39,768 bases of DNA, from contig NZ_JASCOR010000025.1 of assembly GCF_029959445.1 (NCBI RefSeq), positions 1 through 39,768 of the forward strand, written 5' to 3'. The DNA comes from Stenotrophomonas sp. PS02298 (lineage in GTDB: Bacteria; Pseudomonadota; Gammaproteobacteria; Xanthomonadales; Xanthomonadaceae). Of the stretch, positions 15,964-22,819 are shown in pieces. The translations under genes were made by a program, and so were the position numbers. Under the pieces are notes generated by a model. It searched no databases and was not told the DNA's origin. It worked only from the letters and a program-made list of their open reading frames with translations. Position 1 is the stretch's first letter, and each line of letters opens with the position of its first letter.

Positions 15964-17328
15964 CTAGCTCATTGCCAGAGCAATGTGTTTCTTGATGACA
16001 GTCTTCTTGCCGATGCTTCCTTTGGCCTTGGCGTCGATCGACTTCCATGCTGTCAAGATCCCGGCCCCTATAGCCATGGCCAACAACGGTGGCACGGCGT
16101 TGCCGACCTGTGTATATCGGGGGCATTCGACCTTACGACGATCGCCACCGGTCGTATACTTGCCATGGAAGGTGAACCAGTCCGGGAAGGACTGGAGCCG
16201 CGCGGATTCGCGCACTGTCAGGATCCGTGGATCGCAGTAATGCAGAATGTCGTCAGGCAACGTAGTAAGCGTTGGCGCCGGCTGCGTAGGCGACATGGGC
16301 ACTGTACGGTGCTTCAACATGCCAAAGCTCTCACGGTCGTCGCTGCTCAGGTTCACCCCACGGCGGTTAGTGGCAAGACTAGTGGCGAGGATTTTTTTAA
16401 AACGCGCTCTTACATCCTCCCCATGGCGCGCGAGCCGCATGCTGTCCATCTGATAGGGGGCGACTCCCGCGTTCATGAGCCGCTGGTAGGCAGTGTCGTG
16501 CGGGCCTTCGTATTTCAGTTGCACGTATCCACGGCGGGCGCCGAAGCCGGCGTATTCAATGGTGTGCTGCGCCACCTGTTTCCCGGTCCCGACGACGAGA
16601 TCGGAAATGGCCTGCTGGGCAGTCACTGGGGCCCCATTCCCTAGCTCCGAAAGTTGCTTCCCCCCCTCGACGTCTATCGCATCGAACAAGCCTGTGCATC
16701 CAGAAGGAAACTTCTTGACCATGTCCGAGCGAATCCCGATGACAACCAGTCGCGCCCTCCGCTGCGGGACGCCAAAATTTGCCGCGTCCAGAATCATCGC
16801 GCCGACGGTATAGCCAAGCTCCCCGAGGGCGTCGTGCAGTTTGTCGTAATAGGTTTGTCCAGACTTCGCCGTCTTGTTCCCGCGCTTGGTGTGGGCAACA
16901 TTCATGCCCGGTACGTTCTCGAGGACGAGGAACTTGGGGTTGATGAGCTCCACGAAAGATACGTAGCGCTGGAACATCTTGTTCCGGGGGTCGGAGTTAT
17001 TCCGCTTACCTGCGAAGGAAAACCCTTGGCAAGGCGGCCCGCCTGCAATGAGATCTACTTTGTTGCGAAGTTCCCCTAGTTCGCCATGGTGGAATTTCAG
17101 GACGTCGTCGATAGAGTGGGCAGATTGTTCCAGCCAAGCCGGCCATTGGAATCTGCACCGCGAGGCCTCGCCAAGGAAGTTTGCGCGGAAGGTCTCGAAC
17201 GCATCCGCGGCGCGCTCGATCGCGAACAGCCCCTGCCAGCCCGCCTGAGACAAGCCAAGGGACAGCCCTCCGCATCCCGAGAAGAGGTCAATGAATGTCG
17301 GACGGGCGGGAACGGCGGAATTATCCAT
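15964..17328 (-). CDS. DNA (cytosine-5-)-methyltransferase
   Basis: 454 aa. All main C5-methyltransferase motifs are present in order. Motif I is DLFSGCGGLSLG (14-25, SAM binding). Motif IV is GGPPCQGFS, with the catalytic Cys100. Motif VI is ENVPG (137-141), motif VIII QRRARLVVIG (189-198), motif IX VRESARLQSFPDW (372-384) and motif X VGNAVPP (408-414). Target recognition should lie at about 200-365 and gives no clue to the site. The enzyme transfers a methyl group from SAM to cytosine C5. It sits between vsr (152 bases upstream) and the ATPase, so it probably provides the self-mark for the restriction genes. ATG 17328 begins the conserved domain but has a poor ribosome site; the frame is open 208 codons upstream across vsr, almost certainly by chance. 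Confidence 0.95.
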   Translation of the reverse strand: MDNSAVPARPTFIDLFSGCGGLSLGLSQAGWQGLFAIERAADAFETFRANFLGEASRCRFQWPAWLEQSAHSIDDVLKFHHGELGELRNKVDLIAGGPPCQGFSFAGKRNNSDPRNKMFQRYVSFVELINPKFLVLENVPGMNVAHTKRGNKTAKSGQTYYDKLHDALGELGYTVGAMILDAANFGVPQRRARLVVIGIRSDMVKKFPSGCTGLFDAIDVEGGKQLSELGNGAPVTAQQAISDLVVGTGKQVAQHTIEYAGFGARRGYVQLKYEGPHDTAYQRLMNAGVAPYQMDSMRLARHGEDVRARFKKILATSLATNRRGVNLSSDDRESFGMLKHRTVPMSPTQPAPTLTTLPDDILHYCDPRILTVRESARLQSFPDWFTFHGKYTTGGDRRKVECPRYTQVGNAVPPLLAMAIGAGILTAWKSIDAKAKGSIGKKTVIKKHIALAMS

Positions 17329-17480
17329 GGGCGGGCTCAAAAGGTTTTCGGCCAGCACCCTGAAAGGGCAAGACAAGCTCTTATCGCCCGATGCATCCCC
17401 GGGCCGCCGGCGGTCGGCTTCCAGGGTAACAGTTTCCCCAGGTTGGATGGAAGCACTTTCAGTCGCATCGTGCCGCCTGC

Positions 17481-17915
17481 CTACGGCTTGAACGCGCGCC
17501 TCAAGGCCAATGCATTCAACAACTTGCGTACGGACCTGTCCCGTGACTTCACTGTCGACAGGGAGCACTCCCAGACGGTCAGGACCGACCAGCCTTCGCG
17601 GCGGAGAAGCCGGGCATTTCGTTGGTCCCTGGCCTGGTTCGCCGCGAACTTTTCCCGCCAGAATCGACTGTTTTGCTTGGGAATCCTCCCCTTCTGGCAG
17701 GAGTGGGCATGCCAGTAGCACCCATGGATGAAGACCACAGTGCGGAGGGCGGGAAAGACGAGATCCGGCCTTCCCGGCAAGCCCTCGCCATGAAGCCGAT
17801 AGCGGAATCCGGCCGCCCACACTGCCTTGCGCACAATCAACTCCGGCCTCGTGTCCTTCGACCGAATCAAGGACATGCGAGTGCTTCTTTCCGAGGGAGA
17901 GAGAATGTCCGGCAT
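17481..17915 (-). CDS. vsr: Very short patch repair (Vsr) mismatch endonuclease
   Basis: 144 aa. The sequence aligns residue-for-residue with E. coli Vsr numbering. The catalytic Asp51 is in GRPDLVF, with His64 and His69 in FIHGCYWH. Zinc ligands Cys66, His71, Cys73 and Cys117 are present, and FWREKF and VWEC complete the family pattern. Vsr nicks 5' of the T in T:G mismatches that arise by deamination of 5-methylcytosine within a methyltransferase's site. It is the first gene of the operon, immediately before the C5-methyltransferase, the classic pairing, so it should protect that enzyme's sites. ATG 17915 gives MPDILSPSERSTRM, the normal N-terminus; no strong ribosome site is seen. A more direct role in restriction is conceivable but less likely. 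Confidence 0.95.
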   Translation of the reverse strand: MPDILSPSERSTRMSLIRSKDTRPELIVRKAVWAAGFRYRLHGEGLPGRPDLVFPALRTVVFIHGCYWHAHSCQKGRIPKQNSRFWREKFAANQARDQRNARLLRREGWSVLTVWECSLSTVKSRDRSVRKLLNALALRRAFKP

Positions 17916-18314
17916 CAGATGTCATCGTAGGTGGCCAGACTGGATGGAGCATGAATCCTCCCCAATGGCCGTCTCAGAAGCTGAGCCGGCACAGTGATCG
18001 CACTCGCTCAGTCAAAAGCGGGTCTCCTGCTAACCGTCGGATTCAACTGAACAACGCGCCCCAGAACGCACACTTCTGGGCCACTTCGTTCTCAAGCACG
18101 TTCCGTTAAAGGGTTTCTGAATCGCCCATATTTTCGTAAACAGAGGCTGTCCGCTTCGGGTCGGCGAAAATCCTAATTTCCTTTCCGCTTCCTGTTAACG
18201 GAACTAAATCAACTCAGTAACCGTCGACAAAGGCATACGCCTTGCCCCCTTGATTCAGAAGGACACCCTGCGCGATAACCGCGCGCAGGGCAATCCAAAA
18301 CCTCAAACGGAGAA
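17916..18314. promoter_or_regulatory. Intergenic control region of the defence operon
   Basis: This 399-base gap has no convincing gene. It must hold the promoter of the leftward vsr-methyltransferase operon, but I cannot fix -35/-10 boxes with confidence. It contains a 7-bp hairpin (CCCAGAA/TTCTGGG, 18060-18080) and a 10-bp inverted repeat (GTTCCGTTAA at 18100-18109 and TTAACGGAAC at 18195-18204). These are candidates for regulator or integrase arm sites. The 18266-18290 hairpin next to the integrase stop is listed separately. Confidence 0.4.
18266..18290 (-). terminator. Possible terminator of the integrase gene
   Basis: A 9-bp GC-rich stem (CCCTGCGCG with CGCGCAGGG, 7-base loop) lies 25 bases past the integrase stop. 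No T-run follows on the minus strand, so this is a weak or Rho-assisted terminator at best. Confidence 0.4.
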
Positions 18315-19532
18315 TTAGCCAGCCAACCTTAGAGGCGATTGGCCTTTTCCCTTCAACTTATCCAAGTAGTCTGCCCACGCCTGCATCATCTTCCTGCGCT
18401 CAGGCAAGTGTTCCGCTCGATTGTAGGCCGCCTTAATGGGATTTCTTTCAGAGTGAGCAAGCTGTCTTTCGATCGCGTCAGATGTCCATCCCATCTCGTG
18501 AAGTAAAGTGGATGCCATGCTTCGGAAGCCATGACCGGTCATGTCGTCCGTTCCGTAACCCAAGCGTCGAAGAGCTGCATTGACGGTGTTCTCACTCATT
18601 GGATCCCTTGCACTCCGAACGGACGGAAACACGTAGCGTCCATTCCCCGTGACCGGCCGTAGTTCCTCCAGCACAGCAACTGCCTGCTTGGATAGCGGAA
18701 CAACATGAGCTACCCCCATCTTCATTTTCGCTCCAGGGATGTTCCATTGCTTCGCAGCAAGATCGAACTCCTCCCATTCCGCCTTGCGCAGCTCCCCCGG
18801 ACGAGTGAAGACCAGGGGAGCAAAGCGGAGCGCACATTGCGTGACAAGTTGCCCCGTGTACCCATCAATGGCCCGCATCAGCTCACCGACCTTCGCTGGA
18901 TCGGTTATTGAAGCGTAGTGCCTATTCTTCGCCGTCTTCAAAGCACCACGAAGAGCACTGGTCGGGTCGCGATCTAACCTTCCAGTGGCCACGGCGTAGC
19001 GAAATACCTGCCCACAGATTTGGCGAAGGCGCTGCGTGGACTCGATCTTCTCCTGAGCCTCCAACCTACGCAGGACTGCCAACACCTCAGCGGTAGTGAT
19101 CTCATGGATCTGCCGTTTACCTAGCCAAGGGAAAGCGTAGGTTTCCAGCATCCAAGCTGCCTTCTCCCGCGTTGACTGCGCCAAGTCCCCACGGGACTCA
19201 AGCCATTCCACGGCTATCGTCTGGAAGCGGGTATCTACTGACAACTTTGACGTGAGCTTGCTCAATTGCTTGTGCTCGGAAGGATCGCGTCCAGCACGAA
19301 GCTTCGCCCTAGCCTCATCACGGGCCTCTCCGGCCTCCTTCAATGACACTTCGGGATACACCCCGATCGCCAGCAACTTCTCCTTGCCATCCCAGCGGTA
19401 CTTCATTCGCCAGTATCTGGCTCCGTTGGGCATCACGTGCAGGTAAAGGCCTGCCCCTGCCGCCAGCTTGTAGGGCTTGTCCTTAGCCTTCGCGTTGCGC
19501 GCGGCCATATCTGTCAATTGCTTAGCACCCAT
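18315..19532 (-). CDS. P4-type tyrosine integrase of the island
   Basis: 405 aa. It has an N-terminal DUF4102-type arm-binding domain (LTDMAARNAKAKDKPYKLAA, GAGLYLHVMPNG, about 5-90), a SAM-like core-binding domain (about 100-195) and the catalytic domain. The active-site set is complete: Arg244 in FTRPGELRK, His334-x-x-Arg337 in GHGFRSMA, His360 in QLAHSERN and the nucleophile Tyr370 in IKAAYNRAEHL. It catalyses site-specific recombination between element and chromosome, here evidently at the 3' end of tRNA-Thr, 172 bases from its start. ATG 19532 has a perfect AAGGAGG ribosome site; an earlier in-frame start at 19649 is unlikely. No excisionase gene lies beside it. Copies of TGTACCCCC flank its start and may mediate autoregulation. 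Confidence 0.95.
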   Translation of the reverse strand: MGAKQLTDMAARNAKAKDKPYKLAAGAGLYLHVMPNGARYWRMKYRWDGKEKLLAIGVYPEVSLKEAGEARDEARAKLRAGRDPSEHKQLSKLTSKLSVDTRFQTIAVEWLESRGDLAQSTREKAAWMLETYAFPWLGKRQIHEITTAEVLAVLRRLEAQEKIESTQRLRQICGQVFRYAVATGRLDRDPTSALRGALKTAKNRHYASITDPAKVGELMRAIDGYTGQLVTQCALRFAPLVFTRPGELRKAEWEEFDLAAKQWNIPGAKMKMGVAHVVPLSKQAVAVLEELRPVTGNGRYVFPSVRSARDPMSENTVNAALRRLGYGTDDMTGHGFRSMASTLLHEMGWTSDAIERQLAHSERNPIKAAYNRAEHLPERRKMMQAWADYLDKLKGKGQSPLRLAG

Positions 19533-19533
19533 T

Positions 19534-19592
19534 GGGGGTACATCCTCCTTGCTGAACTCCGTTTTTCGAAATGTACCCCCACTTGTACCCCC
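19534..19592. repeat. TGTACCCCC repeats in the integrase leader
   Basis: TGTACCCCC occurs at 19572-19580 and 19584-19592, 12 bases apart in the same orientation. It occurs inverted at 19534-19542, between the ribosome site and the start codon of the integrase. Integrase arm-type sites typically have this organisation, and binding here could also repress int. A partial copy (TGTACGTGG) is near 19605. Confidence 0.6.
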
Positions 19593-19634
19593 AAAGCTCT
19601 TGGATGTACGTGGACAAGCTCGGACCAAAGCGCA

Positions 19635-19661
19635 CAAAAAAGCCCGCATTTCTGCGGGCTT
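19635..19661 (-). terminator. Intrinsic terminator downstream of tRNA-Thr
   Basis: The stem AAGCCCGC/GCGGGCTT (8 bp, 6-base loop) is followed on the minus strand by six T. It ends the tRNA transcript before the island and separates it from the integrase promoter. Confidence 0.85.
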
Positions 19662-19704
19662 AGTATGAATTCTGGACTTGCTTGGACGCTATGGGATCAG
19701 GCGA

Positions 19705-19780
19705 TGGTGCCGCTTATCCGAATCGAACGGATGACCTACTGTTTACAAGACAGTTGCTCTACCAACTGAGCTAAAGCGGC
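19705..19780 (-). tRNA. tRNA-Thr (anticodon UGU)
   Basis: 76 nt with encoded CCA. The acceptor stem GCCGCTT pairs with AAGCGGC. The D-arm is AGCTCAGTTGGTAGAGC and the T-arm has GTTCGATTC. The anticodon stem ACTGT/ACAGT encloses loop CTTGTAA, giving anticodon TGT. The 3' end faces the integrase, making it the evident attachment site. All arms are intact, so the island restored a complete tRNA. Confidence 0.97.
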
Positions 19781-19884
19781 AAGGCGTGTTACGTGCTTCG
19801 GTTGCGCGATGGTAGCGCTGCAACCGGAGGAAAGCTGGTCAAGACCGGTGCTCCCCGATCCCCGCCGTGGCGGGGCGCGCCATT

Positions 19885-20688
19885 CTACCGCAGACGCGCG
19901 CAATCCAACGACTGTTGTTGGGCGGCAGCTGCACGCTGCTTCAAGCTGGCCGGGGTCGCGGCACCGGCGGTGGCGGTGTCCACCCACCAGCTGGGCGCGA
20001 TTTCGGTACCGCTGGTGGCCAGTTTGGCCGGGAAGCCAGCAGCGGTCAGGCTGGCCAGGCGGCGCTCGGCACCTTCGCGGTTGCGGTACTGGCCCAGCGC
20101 GACGGCATTGGCTTCCTCGCCTTGGGAGACAACGAAGTAATCGCTGAAACCGGCCTCGACGATGCGCTTGGCGGTGGCCTGGGCTTCCTCGCGCGAGGCG
20201 GCCGGAGCGATCAGCACCCGGTAGCTGCTGGCAGCCTTGCCGGGCACTTCACGCAGGCGCGGGCGCGCCGCATCGGTGCCCAGCGCGGTCAGCGCCGCCT
20301 GGGCCTGGGCCTGGGTGACGTAGGGGCCAAGACTGGCGCACTGCACGACGGCAGGTGGTTTCACCTCGGCGGGCTTGGCTTCGGTGGGCTTGGTTTCTAC
20401 TGCTGCGGTGACAACGGGCGGCACTTCTGCTGGCTTGGCAGCGGTGGCTGCGGCTGGCACCGGCGTGAGCGCAGCAGCATCCGTTGCCACTGCGGGTGCG
20501 GCCTCGGCAGCAGCGGGTGCAACAGCAATGGTGGTGTCCGCAGCAGGCGAAGGCAGCACTTCCAGGCTGGCGACGCCGGGCTCGGCAGGCGGCACGACAG
20601 CAACCGGCTCAGCACGCGGCGCCATCCACCACAGTGCGACGCCAACATTGAGGATGGCCAGCAGGACGATAAGGAGACGGGTCAGCAT
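19885..20688 (-). CDS. SPOR-domain membrane protein
   Basis: 267 aa. A single N-terminal membrane segment (LLIVLLAILNVGVALWWM, about 5-22) is followed by a long Ala/Pro/Val-rich linker (about 25-115) and a C-terminal SPOR-like domain (about 118-235). The latter contains YRVLIAPAASREEAQ and FVVSQGEEANAVALGQY. SPOR domains bind peptidoglycan stripped of peptide stems at division sites. The gene follows coaX by 9 bases and is the last member of the birA-coaX operon, next to the tRNA. This is a recurrent Xanthomonadaceae arrangement, from general knowledge. Precise function is unknown. Confidence 0.85.
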   Translation of the reverse strand: MLTRLLIVLLAILNVGVALWWMAPRAEPVAVVPPAEPGVASLEVLPSPAADTTIAVAPAAAEAAPAVATDAAALTPVPAAATAAKPAEVPPVVTAAVETKPTEAKPAEVKPPAVVQCASLGPYVTQAQAQAALTALGTDAARPRLREVPGKAASSYRVLIAPAASREEAQATAKRIVEAGFSDYFVVSQGEEANAVALGQYRNREGAERRLASLTAAGFPAKLATSGTEIAPSWWVDTATAGAATPASLKQRAAAAQQQSLDCARLR

Positions 20689-20697
20689 GCGGTGATC

Positions 20698-21435
20698 CTA
20701 CCGGTCGCACGCGCCGTGGTGAACTGCCCAGCGCGCCAGACCATCCAGCACCAGCGCAGGCCGGTAATCGGCTTCGGGCAGCAGTGGCAGCAAGGGCAAT
20801 GCACCGCCGCCATGTACTACCAGCACCGGCTCGCTGCCGAGCAGCTGCTGTGCCTGGCGCAGGCTACGTTCGACCAGCGCCACTGCGGCACCATCACAGC
20901 CGGAAGCCAACGCATCAGCCGTGTCATTGGCGAACTCGGCGTAGTCGCCGCCGCTGGCGGGCAACTGTACGGCGCGCGCATGCAGGGCTTCGCGCATCAC
21001 CGTTGGCGAAGCACCGATGCGGCCGCCGCGATGCAGGCCATCCGCATCGATCAGGTCGATGGTCAGCGCGGTGCCGACGCCGACCACCAGCACCGATTTC
21101 TGCGCTGGTGCGACCGCCAACAAGCCGAGGAAACGGTCCACGCCGAACTTTTCCGGGCGCGCATAGGCCACGGTTACACCCGCGCACTGCGGCAGGGTTT
21201 TGGCGACGTGCACCGTGCTGAAGCGGCTCTGCAGGATCTGCATGACTTCCGCGGTCAGCGCTGCCGATGCAACGCTTGCGACCCATGCGGTATCACCTTG
21301 CGGCAAGGCGTCCAGCGCGCTGGCGGTGATCGCCTCGGCGCCATGTGCCCAGGCCTGCACGCTGCCAGCGCGATCGCCTTGCAGTGGCGCGAATTTGAAA
21401 CGCGAATTGCCCAGGTCAAACAACCAATCGCTCAT
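20698..21435 (-). CDS. coaX: Type III pantothenate kinase
   Basis: 245 aa, normal length. ASKHA-fold motifs are present: LFDLGNSRFKFA at the N-terminus (phosphate 1, Asp7), FGVDRFLGLLA in the middle, and VVGVGTALTIDLID (phosphate 2). CoaX phosphorylates pantothenate, the first step of coenzyme A synthesis. Unlike CoaA it is not feedback-inhibited by CoA. ATG 21435 overlaps the stop of birA as ATGA, so the two are translationally coupled. The birA-coaX pairing is common in bacteria and joins biotin and CoA metabolism. Confidence 0.95.
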   Translation of the reverse strand: MSDWLFDLGNSRFKFAPLQGDRAGSVQAWAHGAEAITASALDALPQGDTAWVASVASAALTAEVMQILQSRFSTVHVAKTLPQCAGVTVAYARPEKFGVDRFLGLLAVAPAQKSVLVVGVGTALTIDLIDADGLHRGGRIGASPTVMREALHARAVQLPASGGDYAEFANDTADALASGCDGAAVALVERSLRQAQQLLGSEPVLVVHGGGALPLLPLLPEADYRPALVLDGLARWAVHHGACDR

Positions 21436-22397
21436 GCCGCCCTCACGCTGACTTCGCCGGCATGGAAACAGGTTTCCCGCCCATCAATATTCACCCGCAA
21501 TGCGCCGTCCTCGGCCAGTCCGCAGGCCACACCATCGTGCAGCACACCGGCCTCCTCCACCCGCACCGCGCGGCCCTGGAGTACATCCATGGTGGCGTAG
21601 CGTGGCAGGAACGGGGCCAGCCCGTGCTGCTCGAACAGCTCCAGCGCCGGCAGCAAGGCCGCCAGCAAGGCCGCCACCACGGCATTACGCGATACCTCGG
21701 CACCGGCCAGCGTGTCCAGGTCGGTCCACGGCTGGCTGATGTCGGCAGCACTGGCCTGCGGCATGCGCACGTTCAAACCCAGCCCGATCACCGCCCGTGC
21801 CGGGCCGGCAAATTCGCCGCCGCCCTCCACCAGCAGGCCACCGAGTTTGTGCCCGTCCACCACCACGTCGTTGGGCCACTTCAAGCCGGCGTTGCGGAAG
21901 CCCAGCCCGTGCAGGGCCTCGACCACGGCCACACCAACCGCCAGGCTCAGCCCGCCCATCCGCGACAGGCCGCCACCAAAGCCACGCGACAGTGACAGAT
22001 AGACATGTGCGGCCAGCGGCGAGGCCCAATGGCGGCCGCGACGGCCGCGACCACCGGTCTGCCGTTCGGCCAGTAGGACCGCCGTTCCGCGCTCAGGCGC
22101 GCTGCGCTGCAGCAATTCCGTGTTGGTTGAGCTCAATGACCAGGCTATTTCCAACTCGGCCAGCAATGGCTGCACCGCCGCCGACAGGCCCGCGCGGATC
22201 TGTGCCGGATCCAGCAATTCAACCGGCTGGGCCAGTCGATAACCGTCGCCAGCGCGGCCCTCGATCATCACGCCAGCGGCGCGAAGCCCTTGAATACGCT
22301 TCCAGACGGCCGCCCGGGTCAGCCCAAGCTCACGCGCCAGCGTATCGCCGGACAACGCTCCGGCCCCCAGCTTGGCCAGTAATTGGCGGTCATCCAC
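21432..22397 (-). CDS. birA: Biotin-[acetyl-CoA-carboxylase] ligase / biotin repressor
   Basis: 321 aa. An N-terminal winged helix (SGDTLARELGLTRAAVWKRI, about 15-35) indicates the bifunctional, DNA-binding form. The ligase domain has GRGRRGRHWASP for biotinyl-AMP binding and KWPNDVVVDGHKLGG. The enzyme activates biotin with ATP and transfers it to the biotin carboxyl carrier protein; with excess biotinyl-AMP it represses biotin genes. GTG 22397 was chosen because GAGGA lies 8-9 bases upstream; an ATG 13 codons earlier lacks one. It is the first gene of the birA-coaX-SPOR operon. Confidence 0.95.
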   Translation of the reverse strand: MDDRQLLAKLGAGALSGDTLARELGLTRAAVWKRIQGLRAAGVMIEGRAGDGYRLAQPVELLDPAQIRAGLSAAVQPLLAELEIAWSLSSTNTELLQRSAPERGTAVLLAERQTGGRGRRGRHWASPLAAHVYLSLSRGFGGGLSRMGGLSLAVGVAVVEALHGLGFRNAGLKWPNDVVVDGHKLGGLLVEGGGEFAGPARAVIGLGLNVRMPQASAADISQPWTDLDTLAGAEVSRNAVVAALLAALLPALELFEQHGLAPFLPRYATMDVLQGRAVRVEEAGVLHDGVACGLAEDGALRVNIDGRETCFHAGEVSVRAA

Positions 22398-22523
22398 AGC
22401 AGCTTCCTCACAACAGACCGGGAAATTATGCGGCAAGCCCCGGAGGCCCGCCCAGCGCCACTCCCCTTTTCCGGAGAAAAAGCAGGCTAGAATCGGGAAT
22501 TAGCCCGCCTTTGGATGTTGACG

Positions 22524-22811
22524 ATGCGCCACCTCGCTCATTGCCTGATCCTGTTGCTGGCGCCGGTTGCAGCGCAGGCTTCGGATGCGCTCGGCGGCGC
22601 TGGCCAAAGTGCTTGCAGCTATGCGCCAGCCGAAGTGGAGCGGGTAGCCGCCCCGGCTGCTGCCGTTGGCATCGCCAACGCCCCGCCAGCAACGCCCGCC
22701 CCGGCCAAGACCGCTACCCCGCGTGCTGCCGGCGGTGGCAGCGACGATGATCTGCTGCCGCGCCTGCGTGCACCGCGCTGGCATCGCCTGCTGCCCGGGA
22801 TGTTCCGCTGA
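22524..22811 (+). CDS. Small exported protein, unknown
   Basis: 95 aa from ATG 22524 (GGA 8 bases upstream; an ATG three codons earlier is possible). MRHLAHCLILLLAPVAAQAS is a clear signal peptide with AxA-type cleavage near residue 19. The mature part is short, Ala/Pro-rich and disordered-looking (about 25-70), ending with a basic LLPRLRAPRWHRLLPGMFR. No domain is recognised. It is divergent from birA and 8 bases before mtfA, probably in the same transcript. Confidence 0.65.
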   Translation: MRHLAHCLILLLAPVAAQASDALGGAGQSACSYAPAEVERVAAPAAAVGIANAPPATPAPAKTATPRAAGGGSDDDLLPRLRAPRWHRLLPGMFR

Positions 22812-22819
22812 TCCAGTCG

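Larger units (their letters stand above)
70..19704. mobile_element. tRNA-Thr-integrated genomic island (left end not seen)
   Basis: The island is bounded on the right by tRNA-Thr(UGU) and its P4-type integrase. It contains a MobA-type relaxase, RadC and DUF932 proteins and a defence-like operon. Housekeeping genes (SPOR protein, coaX, birA) begin immediately beyond the tRNA. No type IV secretion genes are visible, so the element would need a helper plasmid or ICE to transfer. I could not find a second copy of the tRNA 3' end to the left, so the far boundary is unknown. Calling it an integrative mobilizable element is inference from gene content. Confidence 0.8.

Noticed and set aside
6815..17915. 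Assignment as DISARM, BREX or a complete Dnd system
   Set aside because: No DrmA/B helicase and DUF1998 pair, no PglZ or BrxC-type proteins and no DndA-E genes are encoded.
1..19704. Second tRNA-Thr 3' end repeat (att site) within the island
   Set aside because: Scanning for the GGTGCCGCTTATCC stretch and its complement found only the tRNA gene itself.
19867..21600. 577-codon plus-strand open frame opposite the SPOR and coaX genes
   Set aside because: Gly/His/Gln-rich translation typical of antisense high-GC frames; both minus-strand genes are convincing.
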